A DNA stretch of 18,912 nucleotides from NCBI GenBank assembly GCA_026987855.1, contig JALSMD010000051.1, positions 1 through 18,912 on the forward strand, written 5' to 3'. This document shows, piece after piece, positions 1 to 6,936 of the stretch (position 1 is its first letter; every line of letters starts with the position of its first letter). A model generated the notes under the pieces. The model was given only the letters and a program-made list of their open reading frames with translations. It searched no databases and was not told where the DNA came from. The stretch comes from Candidatus Falkowiibacteriota bacterium (lineage in GTDB: Bacteria > Patescibacteriota > Patescibacteriia > Patescibacteriales > JALSMD01). A program made the translations under genes and the position numbers.

Positions 1-591
1 AGATTTAAGATCAAGCTGTTTGATAATATCTTCTCTTACTTCGGGAGTAGCGGTGGCTGTTAAAGCGACTACAGGGGGACGATTGAGTAAATGTAATGCA
101 TTTTTCAATTTAGTATAACTAGGTCGGAAATCGTGTCCCCAAACGCTAATACAATGTGCTTCATCTATAGCAAAAAGCCCTACTTTAATGTTTGTTAGAT
201 TATCAACAAAGTATTGATTATAAAACCTTTCAGGAGCGATATATAATAGTTTGTATTTTCCTTGACGTACCCCTTTAATTCTCTTAAAGCTTTCGCTCTG
301 TCCGATGGAGCTATTTATGAATGTTGCTGGGATGCCAATAGCGTTTAAGGCGTCAACCTGGTCTTTCATTAAAGAAATCAGCGGAGAAACAACAATGGTT
401 ATCCCTTCTAATATTAAAGAGGGCAATTGATAAATTAATGATTTTCCGCCCCCCGTGGGCATAATAACAACTGTATCTTGTTTTGCCAAAACACTATCAA
501 TAGCTTTTTCTTGACCAGGCCTGAAATCGTTATAACCATAGTGTATTTTAAGCAGTTCTTTAAGATGTTGTTTTTGTTTTTCTTTATCCAT
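1..591 (-). CDS. recQ: RecQ-family ATP-dependent DNA helicase, N-terminal part (cut by window edge)
   Basis: Superfamily 2 3'-5' DNA helicase acting in recombination and fork repair. The 197 visible residues are the first RecA-like domain. Motif 0 is FRPGQEKAI (23-31), Walker A is MPTGGGKS (44-51), motif II is DEAH (143-146) running into the RecQ aromatic-rich loop CISVWGHDFRPSY, and motif III is ALTATATP (176-183). The usual loop reads CISQWGHDFRP; here Gln is replaced by Val at residue 150. The second RecA domain, zinc/winged-helix (RQC) and any HRDC domain lie beyond base 1. The ATG at 589-591 is chosen because motif 0 follows at the normal distance and no longer reading is plausible. There is no Shine-Dalgarno; a TGTTATAAT element (600-608) places the expected transcription start about 2-3 nt before the ATG, so the mRNA may be leaderless. 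The gene is separated from the pilin gene upstream by a terminator. Family assignment is firm. Confidence 0.95.
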   Translation of the reverse strand, partial: MDKEKQKQHLKELLKIHYGYNDFRPGQEKAIDSVLAKQDTVVIMPTGGGKSLIYQLPSLILEGITIVVSPLISLMKDQVDALNAIGIPATFINSSIGQSESFKRIKGVRQGKYKLLYIAPERFYNQYFVDNLTNIKVGLFAIDEAHCISVWGHDFRPSYTKLKNALHLLNRPPVVALTATATPEVREDIIKQLDLKS

Positions 592-599
592 ATAAATAT

Positions 600-608
600 A
601 TTATAACA
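600..608 (-). promoter_or_regulatory. Extended -10 promoter of recQ (possibly leaderless)
   Basis: On the minus strand this reads TGTTATAAT, a perfect -10 hexamer with the TGn extension. It sits 8 nt upstream of the recQ ATG, so transcription would begin almost at the start codon. No clear -35 is visible, because that region is occupied by the T-tract of the upstream terminator. The same nonamer is found in front of comM. Confidence 0.5.
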
Positions 609-610
609 AA

Positions 611-641
611 AAAATAAAAAGCCCATAAATATGGGCTTTTT
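611..641 (-). terminator. Rho-independent terminator after the pilin gene
   Basis: Read on the minus strand, AAAGCCCAT / ATGGGCTTT forms a stem around a 4-nt loop (hairpin about 616-641), followed by a T-rich run. It lies 20 nt beyond the pilin stop codon and closes the comM / solute-binding / pilin transcription unit before recQ. Confidence 0.85.
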
Positions 642-660
642 AAACTAACAAAACAGATAA

Positions 661-1119
661 TTATTTAGTAATTGTTTTTAATAATTGTTGAGGTTTGCTC
701 CAATTTTGTAGCCTTTGATTTTCTATTCCTAAAGATTTTAAAACAAAACCGATAATTAAGTAGCTTGTAAAAACAATAATAATTCCTATAATTGCTCCCC
801 CAATGATTTTTTTAGCTTGTTCAATTTTTTCAACATTACCAGATGAAATTAAAAACATAAAACCCCCGTAAACAAAAGCTAATAAGGCCAAAGATCCAGT
901 GAGACCTAAAATTATTTCTGAAACTCTGATGCCTATATTGATTAGGTCATTTAATTGGTAGCCACCACAGGCGGGCGTATTTATGTTTTCTGCCTTTGAA
1001 CAATCAATTTGTTTTTGTTTTTCTAAGACAGTTGGGGTGGCTGCTTGTATTAAGACTGGTTGAAAAACAATAACACAGGTGACTAAAAACAAAAAAATAT
1101 TTTTCATTAAAAAAGACAT
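661..1119 (-). CDS. VirB2/TrbC-like small pilin-type membrane protein
   Basis: A 152-residue exported membrane protein. Residues 6-26 form a signal peptide ending near AQA-type residues (IQA|ATP). A short outer segment has two cysteines (C40, C51) that could form a disulfide, then come two hydrophobic helices (about 64-92 and 105-128). The sequence between them, FVYGGFMFLISSGN followed by EKIEQAKK, is typical of the small 'type IV secretion pilin' family that is abundant in Patescibacteria and related in layout to VirB2/TrbC. Function in these bacteria is not established. It is the last gene of an apparent operon: its ATG is 25 nt from the stop of the solute-binding gene and a terminator follows. 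No Shine-Dalgarno is visible. Family assignment is by pattern recognition and no VirB4/VirB6-type partners are in the window. Confidence 0.75.
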   Translation of the reverse strand: MSFLMKNIFLFLVTCVIVFQPVLIQAATPTVLEKQKQIDCSKAENINTPACGGYQLNDLINIGIRVSEIILGLTGSLALLAFVYGGFMFLISSGNVEKIEQAKKIIGGAIIGIIIVFTSYLIIGFVLKSLGIENQRLQNWSKPQQLLKTITK

Positions 1120-1144
1120 AATTTTAAAGATTAAAATTAAATTT

Positions 1145-2587
1145 TTATTTTACGGTTTGTTGAATTTTTCTGGCTCCGAGCATAATGATATCTTCTAACT
1201 CCATTTGTCTTGCTACTGCTTCATCAATCATTTCTTTCATAATATTTTCAGCTGCTTTTGGTTCATTTCCTTTATACCAACTTTTGGCAGTTAAAAGTTG
1301 TTCAGCAAAAATCCCAATCTCAGGATCATCTAGTTGCCATTCAATTAAAGATCTCAGAGCTGTAGGTCTTTTTGTCTTTTCCAAATAAATTTTAGCTTGT
1401 TCTTCTGATGTTAAAAATTGTAGAAAATCCCAGGCTGTATCTAATTTTTGTTTAACATATTTTTCTCCTTTTTTTGTGTCCTCTGGATCGGTAAGTATTT
1501 TTTTGGAGACTACCTCTACCCAATAATTAGCAAAATTAACCTCGTCATTTCCTTCTATTTGTGGTAAACGCGCTATAGAAAAATTTAATTTTGGCGCCAT
1601 AGATTTTATTTGAGGAATCATATAAGAATAACCAAACATCATTGCTAGTTTTCCTTGCGCAAAAAGATCTAGAGAGTATTCCATATTTTTATTCCAGGTG
1701 TACACTTCTTTGGCAGGATTAGCAAAATCTGTATAGAAACGTAAAGCCATCTTGCCGGGATTATAGGCTTGATTATTAGCATCAAATTGATTCATATGAA
1801 ACAAAACATGTCTTTCTTCATCCATCATTATAGCGCCGCTTTGCATCATTAAAATTGATAATATATCGCTAGATCTTGCAATGTTGTCACTCCCCCCCAA
1901 GGCTACACCAGCCTGCACTATTTGCCCTTTGTTGTTTTGTTTTGTTAGCTTTTTTACATCTTTATAAAATTCTTTATTCCAAAATTGAGGGGCTTGTATG
2001 ATGCTAGCATTATTTAAAAGGTCTCTATTATAAAACATTGCCAGAGTATCTACATAAAGCGGGAGAGCGTAAATTTTTTCCTCGCTTTTATTTGTTTTTT
2101 CGTCAGTCTCTTTAATAACAACATCATTATATACTACATCAACAAATTTATTTAAGACATCTTTGGGGGTTAGACTTTTTTTTGTGCGCAGTTCAATCAC
2201 AGTTTCTTTTTTGATAGTCCCTTTTTGTACAGGATAGGCCATAGTAATAGTAGGAGGGAGAGGAGCAATTTTGTTTTTGTATTTTCTTATCCAAGTATTT
2301 TGGATAGAGAAAATATCTGGCCCTCTGTCTTCAGCAAAGGCATCAATTAGTTTTTCTTCATATTCATCATAGCGTAATTTTGTATAATTTATTTTAACAT
2401 AAGGATGCATTTGATTATATTTTTCAATAATTTCTTTAAAAACGTCAGGACCATCCCAAACGCGCCAATACTCAAGAGTTATTGGTTGCATTTTTTCTTT
2501 TACCTTTTTATCAACAGTTTTACAACCAAAACCAGAAGTTAAAATTATTGTAAAAATAATTAAGAGATAGATTAATTTTTTATCCAT
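1145..2587 (-). CDS. Extracellular solute-binding lipoprotein (family 1 SBP)
   Basis: A 480-residue protein resembling the maltose-type family 1 substrate-binding proteins of ABC importers. Residues 4-21 form a lipoprotein signal peptide ending in SGFGC, so C22 is the probable lipidated cysteine. The body has the usual SBP landmarks: EYWRVWDGPDVFKEIIEKYN near the N-terminus, the hinge region YALPLYVDTLAMFYNRDLL, FAQGKLAMMFGYSYMIP, and a C-terminal helical region with AWDFLQFLTSEEQAKIYLE. The ligand cannot be read from sequence; sugars are usual for the family. No permease or ATPase gene is in the window, so it is either served by a distant transporter or has another role. It starts 6 nt after the comM stop, with no Shine-Dalgarno, which suggests co-transcription and perhaps translational coupling. 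Confidence 0.88.
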   Translation of the reverse strand: MDKKLIYLLIIFTIILTSGFGCKTVDKKVKEKMQPITLEYWRVWDGPDVFKEIIEKYNQMHPYVKINYTKLRYDEYEEKLIDAFAEDRGPDIFSIQNTWIRKYKNKIAPLPPTITMAYPVQKGTIKKETVIELRTKKSLTPKDVLNKFVDVVYNDVVIKETDEKTNKSEEKIYALPLYVDTLAMFYNRDLLNNASIIQAPQFWNKEFYKDVKKLTKQNNKGQIVQAGVALGGSDNIARSSDILSILMMQSGAIMMDEERHVLFHMNQFDANNQAYNPGKMALRFYTDFANPAKEVYTWNKNMEYSLDLFAQGKLAMMFGYSYMIPQIKSMAPKLNFSIARLPQIEGNDEVNFANYWVEVVSKKILTDPEDTKKGEKYVKQKLDTAWDFLQFLTSEEQAKIYLEKTKRPTALRSLIEWQLDDPEIGIFAEQLLTAKSWYKGNEPKAAENIMKEMIDEAVARQMELEDIIMLGARKIQQTVK

Positions 2588-2593
2588 ATTATT

Positions 2594-4120
2594 TTATATT
2601 AAATATTCTTTTGGTCTATATTGTAAAGCTTCAGCGACATGATTTAATAATATTTTAGTTGATCCTTCTAAGTCGGCGATTGTTCTTGCTATTTTTAATA
2701 CTTTAAAATAACTACGCGCAGAGAGACGCATTCGCTCCGCTGCGTCTTTAAGTAGTTTTGTTGTAGTATTATCTATTTCACAAAAGCATTTTACCGCTCT
2801 AGAATCCATTTCAGAGTTAGTGATAAATTTTGTACTTTTAAATCTTTTGCTTTGAATAATACGAGCCTCTTCTACTCGTTCTCTAATTGTTTTTGATGAT
2901 TCTGCTGTGTCTTTACTAGTTAGTTTATCAAATTGGATGCGAGGGACCTCCAAGTGTAGGTCAATTCTATCAACAATAGGTCCTGATAGCTTTTTACGGT
3001 AGTTAGCAATTTGAACAGAGGTGCATGTACAGGGTTTCTGTTCGTCACCTAGAAAACCGCAAGGACAAGGATTGGTGGCTGCTATCAAAATAAACTTAGC
3101 TGGGAAAATTAGATTGCCAGCTGCGCGGCTAATATGAATAACCCCATCCTCTAATGGTTGACGTAGGCTTTCTAAAATAGAACGAGGAAATTCAGCAAAT
3201 TCATCTAAAAACAAAACTCCGCGATGCGCTAATGATATTTCTCCTGGTCGTGGCCAAGCCCCTCCTCCAACCAGCGCCACCCCAGAAGCAGTATGGTGCG
3301 GAGCGCGAAAAGGACGAGTAGTTATAAGCGATTTTTTGTGGGGCAATTCCCCAGCAACGCTGTAAATTTTAGTTATTTCTAATGATTCATCTAACCTTAA
3401 TTTAGGAAGGATTGAAGGTGTTGTGCGCGCAAGTAATGTTTTTCCGGATCCGGGCGGACCACTCATTAAAATATTATGCGCTCCTGCTGCTACAATTTCC
3501 ATTGCTCTTTTGGCATGCTCTTGCCCTTTTATGTAGGCCATATCAAGGCTAGTAGAAACATAATCAAACTGGAAATTAAGAGCTGGAACGGAAATAAGTT
3601 TTGTTTTTCCTTCTAAATGTTTAGCTAATTCTAAAAGGTTCTTTACAGGAAAAACCTCTAAATCGGCAATCAATTTAGCTTCTTGGGCGTTTTGGTAAGG
3701 AACAAATAGGGTTTTAATTCTTTCTTGTCGGGCAGTGATTGCTATAGGAAGAATGCCATTAATTGGCCTTAACTCCCCGCTTAGGGCTAATTCGCCCACA
3801 AACAAAACTTTATTTAAATCAACGATGGGTTTAATTCGTTTAGCAGCTATTAGAATACTAACAGCAATAGGCAGATCATAACTTGGACCATGTTTGCGTA
3901 GATTAGCAGGCGCTAAATTGACAGTTATTTTTACTTTAGGACAGAAAAGACCAGAATTTTTTATAGCGCTTCTTACTCTTTCTCTTGATTCAGAAACTGC
4001 CGTGTCAGGTAATCCTACAATAGAAATTGAACCTAAATCCCCTCCTCCAATATCAGCTTCCACTTCAATAAGTTCTGCATCTAACCCTAAGACAGCTGCT
4101 GACAAAACCTTTGAAGACAT
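2594..4120 (-). CDS. comM: ComM/YifB-family Mg-chelatase-like AAA+ ATPase
   Basis: A 508-residue AAA+ protein of the YifB/ComM family. Proteobacterial ComM is a hexameric branch-migration motor that extends heteroduplex during natural transformation. Residues 1-170 form the Lon-protease-like (ChlI) N-terminal domain; then come Walker A GPPGSGKT (221-228), Walker B GVLFLDE (301-307), sensor-1 region AATNPCPCG (348-355) with the conserved Cys pairs at 352/354 and 364/366, a SGPIVDRIDLHLEVP segment and the C-terminal Mg_chelatase_C helical domain ending near 500. Length and domain order match complete family members. The ATG at 4118-4120 precedes the conserved SxVLSAAVLGLDAELIEVE start; there is no Shine-Dalgarno. 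It is first in an operon with the solute-binding lipoprotein and the pilin. The link to DNA uptake is known for the family, and inferred here. Confidence 0.95.
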   Translation of the reverse strand: MSSKVLSAAVLGLDAELIEVEADIGGGDLGSISIVGLPDTAVSESRERVRSAIKNSGLFCPKVKITVNLAPANLRKHGPSYDLPIAVSILIAAKRIKPIVDLNKVLFVGELALSGELRPINGILPIAITARQERIKTLFVPYQNAQEAKLIADLEVFPVKNLLELAKHLEGKTKLISVPALNFQFDYVSTSLDMAYIKGQEHAKRAMEIVAAGAHNILMSGPPGSGKTLLARTTPSILPKLRLDESLEITKIYSVAGELPHKKSLITTRPFRAPHHTASGVALVGGGAWPRPGEISLAHRGVLFLDEFAEFPRSILESLRQPLEDGVIHISRAAGNLIFPAKFILIAATNPCPCGFLGDEQKPCTCTSVQIANYRKKLSGPIVDRIDLHLEVPRIQFDKLTSKDTAESSKTIRERVEEARIIQSKRFKSTKFITNSEMDSRAVKCFCEIDNTTTKLLKDAAERMRLSARSYFKVLKIARTIADLEGSTKILLNHVAEALQYRPKEYLI

Positions 4121-4152
4121 AAATTATAATTTTATCTTGTTTAATTTATTTT

Positions 4153-4182
4153 ATTATAACACAAAAACAATAAACACGACAA
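4153..4182 (-). promoter_or_regulatory. Promoter of the comM operon
   Basis: On the minus strand: -35 TTGTCG (4177-4182), 18-nt spacer, extended -10 TGTTATAAT (hexamer 4153-4158). The expected transcription start is near 4146, giving a leader of about 25 nt. Confidence 0.55.
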
Positions 4183-4236
4183 ATTAAAATAACAAATTTA
4201 TAAAATACATTTAAGGATTTTGACAAAATATGTTTT

Positions 4237-4267
4237 TTGTGTTAGTTTAAAATAAATTTATTATAAT
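4237..4267 (+). promoter_or_regulatory. Probable promoter of the small Cys-rich protein gene
   Basis: A perfect TATAAT lies at 4262-4267, 26 nt before the ATG. The best -35 at workable distance is TTGTGT (4237-4242, 19-nt spacer); a consensus TTGACA at 4220-4225 is too far upstream for this -10. The -10 is convincing, the -35 less so. Confidence 0.45.
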
Positions 4268-4279
4268 AAAATTATACAA

Positions 4280-4287
4280 AGGAGGGA
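4280..4287 (+). promoter_or_regulatory. Strong Shine-Dalgarno (AGGAGGGA)
   Basis: AGGAGGGA at 4280-4287, 6 nt before the ATG at 4294, pairs well with the CCTCC at the 16S 3' end. It is the only strong Shine-Dalgarno I see in front of a gene in this window, and it fixes the start of the 74-residue protein. Confidence 0.85.
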
Positions 4288-4293
4288 GAAGAT

Positions 4294-4518
4294 ATGTTTA
4301 ATATAGTTGATTGTTCTTTTTGTAAAGGAAAAGGTTACTTTGATTTTTTGCTTTTCACTAAGAACTGCCCAAGATGTAGGGGGTACGGGCAATTTATAGA
4401 AATAAATTGCCCGGTATGTGGCAAAAAGCTCTGTCTCCCGGGAAGAAGTTTAAAGGAATATAAAGGCAATTTAGTGTGTTCAGAAGAATGTAAGCAACAG
4501 ATTCAAAATGAGATTTAG
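4294..4518 (+). CDS. Small protein with DnaJ-like CxxCxGxG repeats and a second Cys-pair module
   Basis: A 74-residue soluble protein I cannot assign to a named family. It has two CxxCxGxG units, CSFCKGKG (8-15) and CPRCRGYG (25-32), spaced as in half of a DnaJ central domain and expected to hold one zinc. A second module follows: CPVCGKK, then LVCSEECK near the C-terminus, probably another metal site. There is no membrane segment or signal peptide. It has its own promoter, the strongest ribosome-binding site in the window and its own terminator, so it is a genuine independently expressed gene. Possible roles include a chaperone accessory or a nucleic-acid-binding zinc ribbon; the sequence does not decide. 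It is transcribed away from comM and toward glmS. Confidence 0.8.
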   Translation: MFNIVDCSFCKGKGYFDFLLFTKNCPRCRGYGQFIEINCPVCGKKLCLPGRSLKEYKGNLVCSEECKQQIQNEI

Positions 4519-4542
4519 TTTTTTAGACTATTAAAGACTGAC

Positions 4543-4573
4543 AAGACTGTCCATAAAAAGGGCAGTCTTTTTC
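4543..4573 (+). terminator. Rho-independent terminator after the 74-residue protein gene
   Basis: AAGACTGTCC (4543-4552) pairs with GGGCAGTCTT (4560-4569) with one G-T wobble around a 7-nt A-rich loop, followed directly by T's. It lies 24 nt after the TAG stop. Confidence 0.85.
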
Positions 4574-4587
4574 TACTATTTAAATAC

Positions 4588-4718
4588 AACAAAAAAATCG
4601 CCCTAGGCGGGCAGGCAAGAAATTTTTGCTAGAAGAAATTCAGTCTAGAACCGAATTTAATCTAGCAGAAAATCCCCATGCTTGTCGTGCCTGGCCCGTC
4701 TAGGACGATCTTTTTGTT
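4588..4718. repeat. Long interrupted palindrome (131 bp) between convergent genes
   Basis: The outer arms 4588-4617 and 4688-4718 pair over nearly their whole length, with two mismatches, one G-T wobble and one bulge; their G/C-rich core (GGCGGGCAGGCA side) stands out in this AT-rich DNA. Inside, TGCTAGA (4627-4633) pairs with TCTAGCA (4661-4667), and AAATTC (4636-4641) with GAATTT (4653-4658), giving a stacked hairpin. Each outer end has an A/T tract, so RNA from either strand would end in a stem followed by U's. It sits between the ends of the 74-residue gene and glmS. It could be a bidirectional terminator, a palindromic (REP/MITE-like) repeat, or the body of a small RNA. The rest of 4574-4825 shows no gene. 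Confidence 0.8.
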
Positions 4719-4787
4719 AAGAGGGCGTTGTTAAAAAACTCTCTATTCTCCTTTGTTTGGTTTGCTCGTATTTTTGTAAATTATATT

Positions 4788-4816
4788 ATACTAGCACACT
4801 ATTTAAATCTTGTCAA
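4788..4816 (-). promoter_or_regulatory. Promoter-like sequence downstream of glmS, reading into the palindrome
   Basis: On the minus strand: perfect -35 TTGACA (4811-4816), 17-nt spacer, extended -10 TGC-TAGTAT (hexamer 4788-4793), with a TATAAT overlapping three bases further on (4785-4790). There is no open reading frame downstream on this strand before the palindrome ends in a T-tract at about 4591, so the predicted product is a non-coding RNA of about 190 nt. AT-rich DNA yields chance matches, hence the moderate score. Confidence 0.4.
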
Positions 4817-4825
4817 GACCTAAGA

Positions 4826-6661
4826 TTATTCTACTGTTACGCTTTTAGCCAGATTACGTGGCTTATCTACATTACGTTTTTTATAAATAGCAATATAATA
4901 AGCAAGAAGCTGTAAAGGGACGACAGATAGAATCGGAGTTAAAAATTCAAGTGTTTTAGGAATATAAACAACATCATCAGCTACTTTTCTTGTTCTGCGA
5001 TCACTACGGCTAGCAATGGCAATGACTTTTCCTCCTCTTGCTTTTATTTCCTCGGCATTACTCAAATCTTTATCATAAACACTTGTTTGAGGCATAATAA
5101 ATATACTAGGAAAATTTTTGTCTATCATAGCAATTGGTCCGTGCTTCATTTCACCGGAAGGAAAACCTTCAGCATGGATATAGGAAACCTCTTTAAGTTT
5201 AATAGCTCCTTCTTGAGCAATAGGACAGTTAAATTTTCGTCCTAAAAATGCAAAGTTTTTGTATTTACAATATTTTTTAGCTATTTTTTTAACTTGCCTA
5301 GATATTTTTAAAGTTTCTTTTATTTTTTGAGGCATGCTTTCAAGCTCTTTAACAATTAAACGACGCTGTTTGATAGACAATTTTTTTTCTCCTAAAAATA
5401 AGGCAATTAAAGCTAAAGCAATTAATTGAGAAGTAAAAGCTTTGGTAGAGGCAACTGCAATTTCTGGCCCACTATGTGTATAAATACCAGCATTAACCTC
5501 ACGTGCAATTGTAGAACCAACAACATTAACTACTCCTAAAGTAAGCAAGCCTTTTTCTTTTGCCTGACGAATGGCGGCTAGAGTGTCGGCTGTTTCCCCA
5601 GACTGGCTTATAGCTAAAACAGCTGTGTTTTTTAGCAAAACATTAGCACGATAACGGAATTCAGAAGCATATTCAGCTCTTGTGGGTAAGCATGCTAATT
5701 CTTCAATCATATATTCGCCTATTCGAGCAGCACAATGAGCGGTGCCGCAACCAATAAGCACCAAATATTTTAATTGACTTAACTCGTTTTTTATTTCAAT
5801 AAATCCTCCCAAATTTGCTTTATATTCTTTTGTATTTATCCTTCCACGCAAAGTATTGGCAATTGACTTTGGCTGTTCAAAAATTTCTTTTTCCATAAAA
5901 TGTTTAAAACCATCCTTTTCTGCTTCGTTTATGTCCCATTTTATTGTTTCTGGTTCTTTTTTTATTTTTCTATAATTAGCGTTAAAGATATTTATTTTAT
6001 TATTATAAATTTCTGCTATTTCCCCATCTTCTAGATATATTACATCACGGGTAAAAGGCAAAATAGCAGCTGCATCTGAACAAACAAAAACCTCTTTTGC
6101 CCCAACGCCAAGCAAAAGAGGACTTCCCATCCGAGCGGCTATCAAACGTTTTGGTTCTAAAGAATGTATAACAACTAAACCATACGTCCCTTTAATTAAT
6201 GATAATGCCTTACGCACCGCTGTTAACAAATTTTCATTATAAAATTCTTCAATTAAATGGGCTATAATTTCTGTGTCAGTTTGAGAACTAAAAAAGTGCC
6301 CTTTTTTAACAAGAAATTGTTTTAGTTTTTGATAATTTTCAATAATCCCATTATGGACAAGCCAAATTTGTCCTGAGCAATCTGAGTGAGGGTGAGCGTT
6401 TTTGATATTAGCTTGTCCGTGAGTTGCCCAACGAGTGTGAGCAATTCCCATATTGCCTTTTAAAGGATTTTTAGAAAGTTTGTCGGCAAGATTAATAATT
6501 CGCCCAGAGGCTTTGATAGTATTTATTTTTTGTCCATCATGAACAGCCAGTCCAGCTGAATCATAGCCGCGATATTCCAATTTTTTTAATCCATCTAGCA
6601 AAAGATTGGAAGCTTTTTTGTTGCCAATATAGGCAATTATTCCACACATAAATTTATTCAT
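4826..6661 (-). CDS. glmS: Glutamine--fructose-6-phosphate aminotransferase (isomerizing)
   Basis: Makes glucosamine-6-phosphate from fructose-6-phosphate and glutamine, the first step toward UDP-GlcNAc for peptidoglycan. The N-terminal class II amidotransferase domain shows the nucleophile Cys in MCGIIAYIG, HTRWATHG (75-82) and HNGIIENY (103-110). Two SIS domains follow, with AISQSGETADT and KLKEVSYIHAEGFPSGEMKHGP, and the protein ends with the family hallmark KSVTVE. Length (611) is normal. Start choice is unsettled: the ATG at 6659-6661 has an AAGGA 9 nt upstream, but the N-terminal-Cys mechanism requires the ATG at 6647-6649 (MCGI), which lacks a Shine-Dalgarno. The SIS1 phosphate-loop reads CGTAHC instead of the frequent CGTS. 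No glmS ribozyme is recognisable upstream; no adjacent glmM/glmU. A single-gene unit on the minus strand. Confidence 0.97.
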   Translation of the reverse strand: MNKFMCGIIAYIGNKKASNLLLDGLKKLEYRGYDSAGLAVHDGQKINTIKASGRIINLADKLSKNPLKGNMGIAHTRWATHGQANIKNAHPHSDCSGQIWLVHNGIIENYQKLKQFLVKKGHFFSSQTDTEIIAHLIEEFYNENLLTAVRKALSLIKGTYGLVVIHSLEPKRLIAARMGSPLLLGVGAKEVFVCSDAAAILPFTRDVIYLEDGEIAEIYNNKINIFNANYRKIKKEPETIKWDINEAEKDGFKHFMEKEIFEQPKSIANTLRGRINTKEYKANLGGFIEIKNELSQLKYLVLIGCGTAHCAARIGEYMIEELACLPTRAEYASEFRYRANVLLKNTAVLAISQSGETADTLAAIRQAKEKGLLTLGVVNVVGSTIAREVNAGIYTHSGPEIAVASTKAFTSQLIALALIALFLGEKKLSIKQRRLIVKELESMPQKIKETLKISRQVKKIAKKYCKYKNFAFLGRKFNCPIAQEGAIKLKEVSYIHAEGFPSGEMKHGPIAMIDKNFPSIFIMPQTSVYDKDLSNAEEIKARGGKVIAIASRSDRRTRKVADDVVYIPKTLEFLTPILSVVPLQLLAYYIAIYKKRNVDKPRNLAKSVTVE

Positions 6662-6855
6662 TATTTATTATCCTTATTATTAATTTACCATATTTTAAAG
6701 ATTTAAAGAAAGTTTTTGAAATCAAGTTTTTTTAAACTTAAAATCAACAGCAACAGAATGTATAGTAGTCGTAAATAAGTCGAACAACTAATAATATTTT
6801 TGTCTCATTTTAAATAAATATCAATTAATTTTTAAACTTAACTATATAATAATCT

Positions 6856-6877
6856 TGATTGTATAGCATTACAATCA
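6856..6877. repeat. 8-bp inverted repeat upstream of the tRNA-Met promoter
   Basis: TGATTGTA (6856-6863) and TACAATCA (6870-6877) are perfect inverted copies around a 6-nt loop, ending one base before the -35 of the tRNA-Met promoter. This could be an operator or a chance AT-rich palindrome. The rest of the glmS-tRNA gap (6662-6855) holds no gene that I can see; weak AT-rich signals for a glmS promoter are present but not resolvable. Confidence 0.45.
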
Positions 6878-6878
6878 C

Positions 6879-6907
6879 TTGATTTTTAACAGGGTTTGTG
6901 TTAATAT
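6879..6907 (+). promoter_or_regulatory. Promoter of tRNA-Met (and possibly valS)
   Basis: -35 TTGATT (6879-6884), 17-nt spacer, extended -10 TGT-TAATAT (hexamer 6902-6907). Start is expected near 6914, about 23 nt before the tRNA. No separate valS promoter is evident, so readthrough into valS is likely. Confidence 0.55.
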
Positions 6908-6936
6908 AAGTTTTAGTTTTAGGTTATTTTAAATAT

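Noticed and set aside
3894..4187. Plus-strand 97-codon frame antisense to the comM 5' end
   Set aside because: It lies opposite a strongly conserved coding region, has low-complexity Ser/Pro composition and no ribosome-binding site.
6600..6760. glmS ribozyme upstream of glmS
   Set aside because: The leader is AT-rich and short on structure; no ribozyme core is recognisable.
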